From NCBI GenBank assembly GCA_949752745.1, contig OX457024.1, forward strand, positions 110,288,219 to 110,352,218: a stretch of 64,000 nucleotides of DNA. Reading direction: 5' to 3'. The position numbers were made by a program, and so were the translations under genes. Origin of the DNA: Protula sp. h YS-2021 (lineage: Eukaryota; Annelida; Polychaeta; Sabellida; Serpulidae). This document shows, piece after piece, positions 26,446 through 39,340 of the stretch (positions are counted from its first letter, which is position 1; each line of letters opens with the position of its first letter). The notes under the pieces were generated by a model. It had not been told where the DNA came from, made no database searches, and saw only the letters and a program-made list of their open reading frames with translations.

Positions 26446-27465
26446 AATCATCGGCAAGGCAGGGGAAGGGGGAGGGGTCTCTTGGCATCATACTGGTTAC
26501 CATGGGTGTCAAAAAAAAAATCGCAGAAACAGGGGGTTTTTTTGAGGCGGGGCGCCGTCCGTCAGTTTCGTTAATAAAAGGTGGGGAAGGAGACTTAAAA
26601 GGGTTATTATTTCAAAATCAGCCTTCCACCTTTATGGGTAATTTCTAAACAGTCATGGAGACACATAGTAACCCCGCTCCCCCCCCTTTCCCGCGCGCCC
26701 GCCCACCCAGGGGCTTACAACCCTATCTCATTTCTGCGAGCGACACGTAAACCAGGTCACTTTATATTTTTAAGTTGATTTTAACACGGAACTTTTTTTG
26801 GTGCCTTGAAGCTCCTAATACAAACCAAGAAGGAATTTAATTTTTGTAGAGTTTGTTGTGTAATTAAGGATTTAAAATTATGCCGCATATCCTACCTGAT
26901 AACTAGAGAAATGCTTAATCCAAATACGATAAATACGATGATATCCCTATCAAACATACACATACACACCGATTAAATAACTACAAGGACGCTTATCTAT
27001 TTTACTTAAAGCTTGGCAGCCCTGACTGCAAGACCAATGCCCATATTTGACGACAAACAAACACAACACTCTCTTATTCACGGTCTAGTTTCCATGCAAA
27101 GTAGATTATTCCGCAATAAGAGCCTTGGGGGATGCATTCACATGCACTAGGATATTTTTCAGTGACAACTTAGAAAGCAAACCTCCAGGTATATATACAT
27201 CGATATAAGATCACGTTTGTTCTGACCACACATTTCCCATTGCAAATATGACGCCAAGGTAAATATATTAAAGTGCAAGCATGAGTAAGCATTTTTCTGT
27301 TTGAGATATACTTCAATTCCACACAGTGACGTCGCCGCGTTACACTTGCAGAAGCTGAAATGAATACATCTTGTACTTTTGTGAATGACGGTAACACTGT
27401 GCCTTTGTTTACATGACAGAATAGGTGGTTTGTGTTTCAAAAATTTCGTAGAGTAAAATTTAACC
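26439..27465. other. Inverted family G repeat, then unassigned DNA
   Basis: 26480-26700 carries an inverted family G repeat block (reverse complement of CTGGTTACC... and AGTCATGGAGACACA). From 26760 to 27465 nothing is recognised. A 102-residue minus frame at 27159-27467 has no family resemblance and unremarkable composition. Confidence 0.4.
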
Positions 27466-27541
27466 AAAGAAGAAGAAGAAGAAGAAGAAGAAGAAGAAGA
27501 AGAAGAAGAAGAAGAAGAAGAAGAAGAAGAAGAAGAAGAAA
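27466..27541. repeat. (GAA)n microsatellite
   Basis: About 25 uninterrupted AAG/GAA units, giving the poly-Arg frame. Followed by G-run-rich DNA to 27680. Confidence 0.97.
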
Positions 27542-27599
27542 GAAAATATCAAGGCCTTACACTGCACAGTTTATTTTACATAGGAGTGAGTCTAATTGT

Positions 27600-27860
27600 G
27601 ATGTAGTTTCCCGGGGAGATCGGGGGAGGGGGGGGGGGGGCGGGGGCGAGGTGGGGGAGGGGGAGGGGGAGGAGGGAGCGGGCAATCAAGACCGAACTGG
27701 TTATCATTAATGTCCATAATTTTTTTAAAACGATCCCTAAACGCAGAGTGCCAGGTTTGAAACAATACCCACAAGGACTTTCATTTATACTGAACGCGCA
27801 GAGTGTAGTGCCCCCCCCCCCCTTTCTCCGCCACATTTTCTTTTGGACGCAGATGAGACC
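27600..27860 (+). repeat. Dispersed repeat, family G, copy 4
   Basis: Contains GAACTGGTTATCATTAATGT and TTTTTTTAAAACGATCCC in family order, plus G- and C-runs. The Pro-rich and Gly-rich frames are composition artefacts. Confidence 0.45.
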
Positions 27861-28305
27861 AAGTGCCACCCCCGGCCCCCGCCCCCCCCGCCCTGCCCGC
27901 CGCCCGGTTACAGTTTGTTCTTTTTTGTGTGCGTTGTTAGGACAGCATGCTATTACCATGACAGGAATTCACGTTCCTAATATATTTTCTAACAAATGAC
28001 ATGAATGTTATCTCACAGCATGCACAGTGTATATCTATATCAATCTATTTGTTTTATCAAGTAAACAAATAATGAAAAAAGAAAAACAATAATAATTTTA
28101 AAAAGTAAAAAAAAAGTCAGTTGTCGCACCCTGCCCGTTTGGAAAAACTACCCCTAGATATTGTCGCTAGTCAAACTATTGCTGGATTAATTATGGCTAG
28201 ATAAAGTGGATTTGGAAAGTGGATTCCACTCCATTACGCCCTTGTATTAAGTTTAACTCCTTAACATTTCCAGTGCTCACAATTTCCAACTGAATGAAAA
28301 CACAA

Positions 28306-28424
<119 letters not shown>

Positions 28425-28724
28425 TTGTGACAGATATTGTGATCTGTAACAAGCGGTTCGAAGCACATCCGTTGCATTCAGTGCACACTGTGAATGACCC
28501 CCATGACTCTGTCAGAGATCTCGTTCTCTCTTTCTCTATAGCAATCCCAGCTGTCGTAATGACATTACGAAATTCACAAATCAAAAGAGCTGTTCTTTGT
28601 GAACCATGTGCAATAATATATGTAATAAGGTCAGGTAGAATACGTTAAATCAGGACCCCGCCCCTTCACAAACCTACACCCCCCTATTCACGATAAACGC
28701 ACCAACATAGCTATTTGCAACACA

Positions 28725-28820
28725 GAACCCGTTGTTGTTCAACAGCCAGCCTCTACGGCGGTTCGGTCTCTTGGGTATAACATCTTTTTACTCCGCAGAC
28801 CCACGTACTGGGGTTTCCCC
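28725..28820 (+). repeat. Dispersed repeat, family C, copy 3
   Basis: GTTGTTGTTCAACAGCCAGC, CTCTACGGCGGTTCGGTCT and CCGCAGACCCACG blocks, as in the other two copies. Confidence 0.6.
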
Positions 28821-28917
28821 GCAAAATAGTACTCATAAACGAAAGGAACCACTTTTAACACAAGTCACTAAATCACAGATTTTAGTTACCTTGGAACTCA
28901 GTTGCACCTTCAACACA

Positions 28918-29090
28918 GAGAACAAAGTTTTTATTTGGTTCGAAATGTAACTTTTCTACAACCAAAGAACGTTTGTAGTTTGCTAAAAAACGTTTTTATT
29001 TGGTTTCAGAATGCAACGTTTTTACAACCAAAAAAAGTTAGTGTTTGGTTCGGAAAACGTTATAATCTTTTTACAGCCAAAACAACTTTC
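28918..29090 (+). repeat. About 65-bp tandem repeat
   Basis: Three imperfect units with TTTTTATTTGGTTCGAAATG and TTTTTACAACCAAA words. Followed by an inverted family G copy (29110-29370). Confidence 0.65.
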
Positions 29091-29679
29091 TTATGTTTAT
29101 CGGGCCATTGATCAGACACGGTCCTCACGGAGTGCCCATTGTTACAATATAGGTAGGGTGGGGGAGGGGGGGGGGGTTGTAGGAGGGGGTGGTAATTTTT
29201 ATTTAGTTCTTCCGCGTTTCCCATAAAAAGGGTTCTTTCGGAACTACACACTCCGTTCGGTCAAAAAGGGGATATTATTTCGAAGTTAACACTCTGTTTT
29301 CAGGGGTCGTTTTAAAAAGTCATGGACACGCAAGGTAACCAGTTGGGATGTGAGTGCCCCCCACCCCACCCCCACCCCGCAGGATATTATTGTGTGACGC
29401 AGGCTTAACACCCCCCCCCCCTCCAAAAAAAAAAAAAAAAACAGTAACCACATATCGTCACCAGATTATCACGTCGTTATTTCATGGTTGAGTCAATGTG
29501 GTTTATTTGTTTACATTATTGATTCAGGGGATCGAATGATTAATGATTAAAAGGGTTCTTAATAATTCCAGAAGTTAAACTGTTTCCCCATAGATAAAGT
29601 ACGGTGAGATCCACAGGGAAAAATTTAAGGTGTCGCGACAGATGCCGAATATTAAACAGGATTCTGTTGGTGACCGCTA

Positions 29680-29820
<141 letters not shown>

Positions 29821-29929
29821 TAAAAATTCCGGCATATTAACGCGCTGAGATCACGTTTGGTATGGCGAACTTGTTTTCTCTGGTCTGTCCAATAAATACA
29901 ATTATTTTTGTTTCAAAATTTTCAAACTA

Positions 29930-30560
29930 ACGTACGTCATCAGAAGGGGGTTTTCATTTTCACATATTTTTATTACAGTACTCAATGATAAGCTAGTCTA
30001 GTGATAAGCTAGTGATAAGCTAGTCTGGTGAGAAACACACTCCTGGCGTAGTCATTTAATAATTGTTGTGGTGTCTCAACCAGGAAACTACCGCTGCTTG
30101 AAGTTTCTTTGTTGTTAAGGAATTGTGCTGTGAAGTGAAAACCGTTTGTTGTTGCGTTCACATAACACTTGCTGTATATTGAACTTAATTTTTCTTCTAT
30201 GATTTGGCCATTTATCACACTTGTCTTTAAAACTAAAATTCTGTATAGCTATGTTCCTTGTTACGTCATCAGAAGGGATTTCTCATTTTGACACATTTTT
30301 TTTAAAATAATCAATATGTGTGGGCTCTTTACCCAAGCTGGTGACTGTGCGCACCATTGCAGTCTGCGAAATTGCGCTTATTATACACGCATTTAATATT
30401 TTAGTGGAACTATGGTTTTAAAACTGACAAACTTCTCGCACAGATTCTTGGCGAGAAACAAACTCGTGACGTAGTCACTCGTGGTTTCTCAGCCAAGAAA
30501 TGATCTGTGCTTGAAGTTTCTCTGTTTTAATATTATTTTTATTTTTATTAATATTATTTT
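29930..30560 (+). repeat. Diverged tandem duplication, about 320 bp period
   Basis: 29933-30230 and 30262-30545 share ACGTCATCAGAAGGG, TTTTCATTTT/TCTCATTTTGACACATTTTT and GCTTGAAGTTTCT in the same order. The second copy contains a near-perfect hairpin at 30447-30497. No coding signal. Confidence 0.6.
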
Positions 30561-31800
30561 TAATATTATTTTTATTATTATTATTATTATTATTTTTTAA
30601 TATTATATCATGTGAGTGGCCTTGCGATACACGGGATTGTGCGATTGATTATAATAAACGCAGAGCTTATGTGATCACGGTGATCACGGCATTCACCAGT
30701 CCCTGGGTAATCCCCAACTAACAGATCACTCAGGGTATGCCGAATAAATATGCCTTTGGTAAATAATAATGAAATATCAATTGCTATATCAAAGTATAGT
30801 TTTTATTATTGTAAACAGAACACAAACTATCCTGCAGAGAAATAGTGAACGGATGTGTTTTTATTTCTGTATGACGTCACAAACAGACTTGATAAGGTAG
30901 GGCAATTAACATATAAACTACATTGCGGGATTCAGGACTCTCGAGCTATCCCCCCTCTTAAATCTCCCGCAGTTGTTTAACATGGAGGGCCGAAATAAGG
31001 TGCTACCTGAAAATAAATGTATGAAAAAAACTCCTTTAGCTGGTGACATCATGAATACGTCACTGAAATGCCATGGCAAATATGTCGTTCTTACCTAATG
31101 GATATTTTTTCCAAACACTTTGAAATTCCATTGAATGTTCTGACATTTCTTATAGGCTATTATGACACGAGAACTGTGTCATGATTCACGAGAGAGGGGA
31201 TGGGGGTGGGGTGGGGATTATGGGCAGAAGGAGAGGGGGGGGGGGGGGGGGGAGGAAGACAGCCAGCAATGTTCCAGGGTAAATAATTTTCTTGCTTTTT
31301 TCATTTATAATTGAGACAATTGTGAACGTCACAGAGCACTGTAACATTGTACAGATTTGAAAATAAGTGGAAATTTTTAAGTACAGTGAAGCCAATACGC
31401 ACTGCAAATGTTTTGGAGTTATGTTTTACTTTAATTTGTATCCGCAGCTGTTTGTTTTCCCATTTTGGGTTTATTGGAATATATATGCATATTATTACGC
31501 CATGTTTCACATATTATCCCCCGCCCCCCCCCCCCCCCCCCGCTTAGTGGAAGCACCCCGGAAGTGCCGAAAACACCATATAGAAACACCTCGTGTCCGT
31601 CCGCCTGTCCGTCTGTCCGTCCTTCTTTGTCCAGGCTGTATCTCTGTTACTATTCATCAGAGATTAATAAACTCTACAGCAAGAAAATATATAACGCGTA
31701 GTTGTGCAACGTCAGGTTATTTTTTGATTTCTTAAAAAATGTAATTATGGCGATTTTTTTTTTGAAAATTTGGACTTTGTGTTTTCAGAACAAGTTTGTC
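30561..31800. other. No gene recognised
   Basis: AT-rich start (TATT)n-like to about 30600, G-run at 31230-31252, C-run at 31521-31541. No supported exon. Confidence 0.4.
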
Positions 31801-31807
31801 CAAGCTG

Positions 31808-31880
<73 letters not shown>
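31808..31880. repeat. (CT)n microsatellite
   Basis: Nearly pure CT dinucleotide array about 70 bp long. Confidence 0.97.
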
Positions 31881-31884
<4 letters not shown>

Positions 31885-32041
31885 TACGCCAGTTTGCAAT
31901 GCGTGACATAATTGATCACATGATGCCTCATTCGGTTCAGTCTTCATCCTGTAAGCTAACCATTTTTACTTATTATTCTGTCCAACATTAAATGCATTTA
32001 TTGCCAAAATCATTTAATCTTAAGGGAGAATGTTAAGAAAG

Positions 32042-32052
32042 GCATATAAACG
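32042..32052 (+). promoter_or_regulatory. TATA-like box upstream of the plus-strand ankyrin-NTase gene
   Basis: CATATAAACGG about 175 bp before the ATG at 32226. Position and sequence fit a core promoter, but the region is AT-rich so the match is weak. Confidence 0.25.
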
Positions 32053-32225
32053 GTGGATAATAAAGTTAAAATGTGGCATGTTTATCGTTGCGGCACTCAA
32101 ATGTAGAATTAATACATAACAAAACGTAGTTAAACAATGTATATAATTTGATCACTTTGCAGTAAAACCGGAAATGAATATCAATCAACAAGTCAGTTGA
32201 AAAACCGTATTAAAATTGACGCACA

Positions 32226-34901
32226 ATGGCACAGATACATGATGAGTGTGTGCGGGAGAACGAAGAAACCGTGCTCATGTTTCTCAGTATGTTCCCTGTC
32301 GATGTCAATGCTGTGGATAAAAGCGGATGTACTCTGATGGCACTCGCTGCTTTCACAAACAAAACAAACGTTGTGCGTGTGTTACTGGAACATCCACTAA
32401 TTGATATCCGACTTGTGTATAAATGGGACACGAAAAGCCCTCTGTATTATTCAACATTTCATGCTGTTGATCAGCCTCCTGAGGTGTTGAAAATATTATT
32501 GAATAAATACAAAAGAAGTTTTGTAGAATCAGGGCTTTTAACAGCGAAAATTCTATTGGAAATGTTTCATTTCGCCTGTGAAAAAGGACATGTGCAAATA
32601 GCTCAGACGTTGATTGATTATGGTCAGTTTGACATAAATGGTTCTCCAAACCCCCTGCTTAAAGAAACAGTTCTACAAAAAGCATGCATTCATGGCGAAA
32701 TCAACATCATAGGATTATTGTTATCAAATCCATATGTGACGTTTCCGTCAAGGTCACACCTCGTGCCTGAAGCTTTATCCGCTCGCTTAAGCGGAGAAGC
32801 AATACTCCTTCTCATGGCGAACATTAACGGCCAGAGTGCTGTCGTAGAATTTCTCTTTAACAGCACCAGGTTGAGTCATATTTACAGCAGCAGTGCAGCG
32901 ATGTCTTATTTGCCAGAGTTGGCAGCACAAGCACTGATGGTTCACTACGTTAGAACAGCCCGATTGTTCATTGACAAAATCGCATCTCTTACATCTAAAG
33001 AACCAACGAAGTATTCTCATGTACTTAAGGATCTCATGAGGCATGCAGTTAGATACAAGGTGAAAGCCATTGCGCGGCAGGTGGATGACGTCTGCATGAA
33101 CGCCATGACGATAACCGCACAGGCACACAAGATGGATGCTGACGAATTCGACGGGTTAGTTTACACACACTATATCACCATATGCCATACAGGTATGGCT
33201 ATTACACATACTCAGAATTGGTTTCCAACAACAAACGTTTTAGCAAAGACGCTTCACAAGGTTAACAGATTTATAAACCCTGGCGAAGGTCTGCAGCAGG
33301 CTAGAGATATGCTGGTGTCTGCCATAAATCTAGGTCTCATACAACACGTAAAGATCATTCTGAGGCAGAAGCCTGCTGTAATCAACACTTTAATGTCTCC
33401 CATTTCTGAAAATGGCATTTCTCCGCTTCGGCTGTCCATGCAATACAAAGATATAGGAGACATATTCGTTGCAATGATAACAAAAAAGGCAAACGATAGT
33501 GAATTGACACCTCGCTACAAAGACAGTGCACACCAAGTTCAGATGTCCGAACACACAGTCCTCGACATAACATGTGAACGGAGCATTCTAAATGACTATC
33601 AAACATGGTATGCACTCTGTTCCAAGATGTCGTCTTCATTGATCAGACATAGCAGGAATGTTGATACAGAAGAAAACCGTATGAAAGAATTCAACTGGAT
33701 TATTCAAACAATGGACTACGGGGAACATCAACAAGGAAGTCATTTGGTATATGACGCCATTTCGAAACTGATGGAGAAGTTCTCACAAGAGTTGCATGGC
33801 TCTGTTTTTGAGTTTAGACCTGTATGTGTTGGCAGCGCAGCAGAGGGTACGCGCCCATTTGTTCCAAACGAATTTGATTATTTACTGATTTTCAAACGTT
33901 TAGGCGATTATTTTCATGTGGAAAGTGAACCATTTCTGCTTGGTTCTAGGCAAACTATAGGAACGAGGCACAGATTACGATGTCCTGAAAACCAAAATCT
34001 ACCCTCTGATGTCCAACAGATGGTAAAGCATGGATTTTTCGACGCTGCAAGTATGCAAAGAAAATTCAGTGTGCTATTTCCAGATATATTCCGAAGACTG
34101 TTTACACCTACCTTTGATCATTACCTGAGCATCGAAGAAACGTCTTACACTGCAGACAGAAAACAAATTCACAACATTTATGTGATTTGGAGAGGAAAGA
34201 AGTTTAAAGATATGAAGATCAATATAGATTTGGTACCAGTGTTTGAAATACCAAATTATCGTCCTCTTGCTGCAAAGTATATTGGAAAATTTGCCAGTGG
34301 GCCTTATTACCTTATGGCAAAGAATTTCTTTTTAATTGATGGTATTGACAACCAATCAGTAGCCTTCTCCACACAAGAAAATCACATCATCCGCTCCTTA
34401 CCCAATGAAATGCAAAAAGGATTTAAACTTGCGAAAGCATTGCGGCGTTCTATTATGTTTTCTAACGACATGGTGAGCATACTGGATAGATACGTACACA
34501 ATGTTGAAGACTACCTCACCACATATATGCTCAAGACGTCACTTTTATTTTTGGCATATTCAAATGGACTACTATGCAACACCCCAGCCGAAATAAAACC
34601 GATACCTCCAGTCATATGGACAAAGCGCATATATGAACGTCTGTTGGAGTTTCTCCGGAAGGGACATATCCCTTCTTTCTTTTTTGCACAACTACAAGGC
34701 TTGGACTGTCCGATATCAGCGCCTCCAGTTTTTACCTGCGTCGAATCAATCGATATCGAATTCGGAAAGATGCCAAACTGTTGCAGAAAAAGACGCAACT
34801 TAATTATCATAACTGAGTATATGTTGGGAGTTATAAGATCTTATCTCTATGGAGATTCCTATAATGTGATCTCCAGTATTCATTACGATGGAAAATTTTA
34901 A
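32226..34901 (+). CDS. Ankyrin-repeat plus Mab-21/cGAS-like nucleotidyltransferase (gene A)
   Basis: An 891-residue single-exon protein. The ATG has A at -3 and G at +4. Residues about 15-210 hold diverged ankyrin-type repeats (for example CTLMALAAFTNKTNVVRVLL and FACEKGHVQIAQTLIDYG); a helical linker follows to about 480. The C-terminal half is a Mab-21/cGAS-like nucleotidyltransferase: G536-S537 in VGSAAEG, acidic pair E549/D551 in NEFDYL, third acid D668 in NIDLVPVF. The helical lobe follows, with GFKLAKALRR and YLTTYMLKTSLLFLAYS. A Cys-Cys-x-x-Arg motif sits at 852-855. All three metal-binding acids are present, so an active enzyme is expected; by family knowledge it would join nucleotides into a linear or cyclic messenger, with the ankyrin part contacting a partner or ligand (inference). 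A 5'-truncated copy of its 3' end lies at 62538. Confidence 0.85.
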   Translation: MAQIHDECVRENEETVLMFLSMFPVDVNAVDKSGCTLMALAAFTNKTNVVRVLLEHPLIDIRLVYKWDTKSPLYYSTFHAVDQPPEVLKILLNKYKRSFVESGLLTAKILLEMFHFACEKGHVQIAQTLIDYGQFDINGSPNPLLKETVLQKACIHGEINIIGLLLSNPYVTFPSRSHLVPEALSARLSGEAILLLMANINGQSAVVEFLFNSTRLSHIYSSSAAMSYLPELAAQALMVHYVRTARLFIDKIASLTSKEPTKYSHVLKDLMRHAVRYKVKAIARQVDDVCMNAMTITAQAHKMDADEFDGLVYTHYITICHTGMAITHTQNWFPTTNVLAKTLHKVNRFINPGEGLQQARDMLVSAINLGLIQHVKIILRQKPAVINTLMSPISENGISPLRLSMQYKDIGDIFVAMITKKANDSELTPRYKDSAHQVQMSEHTVLDITCERSILNDYQTWYALCSKMSSSLIRHSRNVDTEENRMKEFNWIIQTMDYGEHQQGSHLVYDAISKLMEKFSQELHGSVFEFRPVCVGSAAEGTRPFVPNEFDYLLIFKRLGDYFHVESEPFLLGSRQTIGTRHRLRCPENQNLPSDVQQMVKHGFFDAASMQRKFSVLFPDIFRRLFTPTFDHYLSIEETSYTADRKQIHNIYVIWRGKKFKDMKINIDLVPVFEIPNYRPLAAKYIGKFASGPYYLMAKNFFLIDGIDNQSVAFSTQENHIIRSLPNEMQKGFKLAKALRRSIMFSNDMVSILDRYVHNVEDYLTTYMLKTSLLFLAYSNGLLCNTPAEIKPIPPVIWTKRIYERLLEFLRKGHIPSFFFAQLQGLDCPISAPPVFTCVESIDIEFGKMPNCCRKRRNLIIITEYMLGVIRSYLYGDSYNVISSIHYDGKF

Positions 34902-35356
34902 GGTATTTTTCACACGGCCCGTAACCAGTAAACGTGTTACTCGGGGTGGTTTTTCTTTGTAACCAATAAGTTTTACCACGGAAGACCCAAAACGCAGAGA
35001 TAGGAGTAACCTTTGGTCAGTTGCGGTGCGAGAGGAGTGCGATTTTTGATAAAGGCGGGAGGCGTTTTCATTCAGCATTTCGCATTTTCCACCAAAGAGG
35101 TTATTTTAGAACTAGACTCTGTGTCCAGCAAAAAAGTGACAAACGCAAATTCTCAATGTGTCAGTCTACTTTTCGTTCTATGATTGCAACAAGAACTGAA
35201 GTACTTGTGATAGAGTTAAAACTTTCATTATTTCTTTTAAGTTTTAGTCACTCTTTTGAATTCCAGTATTGTTAACAGAACCAGGAGACTTAAACCCAGC
35301 ATAAACCCAGTACAGCTCTGACATCAAGAGCTTCCCCCTCTCTCTCCACCTCTCTG

Positions 35357-35420
<64 letters not shown>

Positions 35421-35454
35421 GTCTCTCTCTCTCTCTCTCCTGTCTCTCTCTGTC

Positions 35455-35487
<33 letters not shown>

Positions 35488-35515
35488 GTCTCTCTCTCTC
35501 CTGTCTCTCTCTGTC

Positions 35516-35567
<52 letters not shown>

Positions 35568-35582
35568 CTGTCTCTCTCTGTC

Positions 35583-35615
<33 letters not shown>

Positions 35616-36060
35616 GTCTCCCTGGATGTTAACATCGGTGTTATAAATACTCTATATATTATGTAATATATAGATTAAAGAAATTCAATGAACCATTATA
35701 TATATGTAAACGATAGAACTCAAAGGAGTCAGTCATTATTTATATTCTCAAACTACTGTTAAAGGAACATAAAAGGAATGCTGTGCCATCTAGCGCGATG
35801 CTATCTGATTGTCTGTAAAAGAAGGGCATATCAGTCTGTGAAAGAGAATGTGGTGTTAATTCAAATATAAGGAAAAGAAAAAAAGCTTAAAAAAGGCTGA
35901 CACAATCTTATACTAAGAAAGGACTAATTTGGGCCAACAAAGAGAATGGGTCGGACACGGACTATTATGGAGCGAGTCGGAATTAAACTTTTTCTAAGAA
36001 ACGTTTAAAGCAGATGAAATCGGAATTGGGTTTATTCTAAAAACGTATGATATAGATCAA
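34555..36060 (+). repeat. Source copy of a segmental duplication
   Basis: From codon 777 of gene A through its 3' flank, this segment recurs at 62538-64000 (window end) in the same orientation, with a few per cent divergence and a different CT array. The last part (about 35830-36060, GACACAATCTTATACTAAG onward) also has a more diverged third copy at 42270-42390. Confidence 0.9.
35335..35622. repeat. (CT)n / (CTGT)n microsatellite
   Basis: Long CT array with CTGT blocks. The Arg/Glu/Asp minus frame is an artefact. Confidence 0.97.
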
Positions 36061-36471
36061 GTGGGAATGGGTTTAGGAAGGGTCGGATATAGATCATGTT
36101 AGAGTTTGGCTTATATTAAGAAACCTCTAATGTGGAATGAGTCGGGTTTCTACCTGTACATTTTATTTTATTTGGATAAGTATTCATTCCCATAGTATGT
36201 TTTGCATTTATAAAAAAAATGTGTTGTGTGTGGTGAAAGAATTTCATTCATAAGTTTTAGATCGTTACTGTATAGTTCATTTTAAAGATTTCCTAGCAAC
36301 GCATGACGTCATAGCTCACTTAGTCGTCATATTTACTAAGTGTTCGTTTTTACGAAGAGCGGCTTTATGATGTTTTATAGGAGAGCTTAATGTTACATTT
36401 GAATGATAAATTTGTATGTATGTATGTAAATTTAACGTAATTTCTTGGAGATTTTGAAATGCATGTTGATG

Positions 36472-36726
36472 TTATTTTGCGTTAGCACTGGACAGCTTGC
36501 CCAGTGAGAGCACGAAGACGCTAATAATATTAGCTCCTAGCATATTTTGAGATGTTCTTCTTCCTTCCCAAATTAAGTAGCGCACTATGCAAATTTTGAC
36601 GGATAGATTTGTGTAAAGTTTCAACTTTTCAATTCCATCAAAACAGCCAATATCAAAATCGTGTTCTGTGAAAACATCTTGAAATACAATCAAAATTTTG
36701 CTAGTTGCACTACTTTTTTGTTTCAT
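36472..36726 (-). pseudogene. Ty3/Gypsy-type pol relic (region before the reverse-transcriptase core)
   Basis: An 84-residue minus frame contains VFTEHDFDIGCFDGIE and, downstream, NMLGANIISVF. The pattern and spacing resemble the start of Ty3/Gypsy reverse transcriptases (FxDVF...D.G...H.I...P then LxKMLxxxII.PS). No catalytic motif follows and both sides are noncoding, so this is a short degraded fragment. The adjoining 36804-37007 minus frame could be more of the same element but is not recognisable. Confidence 0.4.
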
Positions 36727-37007
36727 TCAAGTGAACAGAACAGCAAACTAAATTGCCAAGTATGCTGTTTAATTTTTCAGCCAATAAAGAAGTGCATAGT
36801 GAACTAGCAGCGTGAACTCTTATTACAGGTCCAGATATACCGTCTCGACCCAACCAGATAGGTAGACCCCTTGACAGTTTCTATATTTATCGATCTATTT
36901 TTTGCGCCTAAAATTGTCAACCTTGCATCGATGTGACAGTCAGCTGTTTCATGATTTTGCGGATGAAATAGAAAAAAATAAAACGTATGATGACAATATT
37001 TCAACAA

Positions 37008-38340
<1,333 letters not shown>

Positions 38341-38361
38341 ATGCAAGTGTTTACTGATGTT

Positions 38362-38991
38362 CTAGTTCTGTTTGATGTCGTGCTGTCGACTCGTATTGGT
38401 CAGTAATAATTCGAATGCAGCCGTCACATTCTCACCGGTTTTTGCACTTACTTCCATAAAAGGAATGCCAAGTTCTCTCGCAAAGTTCAGTCCAGTGTAA
38501 TAACTAATTTTACGCTTGCTTGACAAGTCCATTTTGTTTCCAATTAAAATTATTTGAACCCTGTTGCTGCAAGTTTGTTCAATTTGTTTTAAGAAAGAAT
38601 GAGCTGATCTGTAAAAAGACTCTTCCTGTGTGACGTCGTACACCAGTAATACTCCGTGAGTAGGTCGTAGGTATGCACCCACTAAGCAGCGATATCGATC
38701 ATGACCTGCTGTGTCCCATATTTGCGCCTTTAGATTTGTGTCACATAAATCGATATCTTTGACCTCAAAGCCTATTCCAGTGTTCCGGTCTGATACCTCC
38801 AGTTCCATGCGTCCATGGATATATCTACACAATAGACATGTTTTCCCCACTCCAGAAAAGCCAACGATAACCACTCTGCAGAGCAAAGCATCTCTGCCAT
38901 CCCGACGATGGATATATGTTGGCGGTATATCATCTTCGTCAAGTACAGAGCCTCTAATCCGCTCCTGGAAAACAGAGATGGCACTATGCAT
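38362..38991 (-). CDS. Atypical Rab-like small GTPase
   Basis: A 209-residue frame with every G-box in order: P-loop GFSGVGKT (44-51), switch I Thr 71 in NTGIGFEV, WDTAGHDRY (92-100), NKMD (152-155) and SAK (182-184). KAQIWDTAG and SAKTGENVTAAF are Rab-like. Two departures stand out: the switch II Gln that positions the hydrolytic water is His 97, and the C-terminus (SRQHDIKQN) has no cysteine for prenylation. Slow hydrolysis and no lipid anchor are therefore inferred, together with an N-terminal extension of about 35 residues. An acceptor-like TTTTCCAG precedes the Glu 10 codon in frame, so the true start may be in an upstream exon and the first nine residues may be intronic. It sits between genes A and B; a functional link is unproven. 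Confidence 0.8.
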   Translation of the reverse strand: MHSAISVFQERIRGSVLDEDDIPPTYIHRRDGRDALLCRVVIVGFSGVGKTCLLCRYIHGRMELEVSDRNTGIGFEVKDIDLCDTNLKAQIWDTAGHDRYRCLVGAYLRPTHGVLLVYDVTQEESFYRSAHSFLKQIEQTCSNRVQIILIGNKMDLSSKRKISYYTGLNFARELGIPFMEVSAKTGENVTAAFELLLTNTSRQHDIKQN

Positions 38992-39340
38992 TAATATGTC
39001 TTCGTGGTGCTATGCTTTGTAATTGATGTATACGTGTTATATGTTATGCATATCACACAGGAAGTAACTTTATTATTCAAAATTTAAATGCTGATTATTA
39101 TATAAATTAAACTATTAGCAAAATAGTCTTAAAGTGTTAAACAGAATGCATCAAACCAATGCATGACCTTGAAATTGGTAATCAATATTGTTGAAAAAAG
39201 ATTATTAGGGTGGAAATAACAAAACGGCAATGAATCTACAGACAGTAAGACCGAAAACTACAGTCCCACTCCTGGATCTAAAGCCCCGATTAGAGATTAA
39301 TAACAATATAAAGAAAATAGCACTGGCACTTAATAGTTTT
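38992..39340. other. Spacer between the GTPase and gene B
   Basis: AT-rich spacer. No exon supported. Any 5' untranslated exon of the GTPase gene could lie here or further right. Confidence 0.4.

Noticed and set aside
27159..27467. 102-residue minus frame as a gene
   Set aside because: No family, no splice or start evidence, and composition like surrounding DNA.
34779..34790. cGAS-type zinc ribbon in gene A
   Set aside because: Adjacent cysteines are present, but the H-x5-CC-x6-C pattern and its usual position are not seen.
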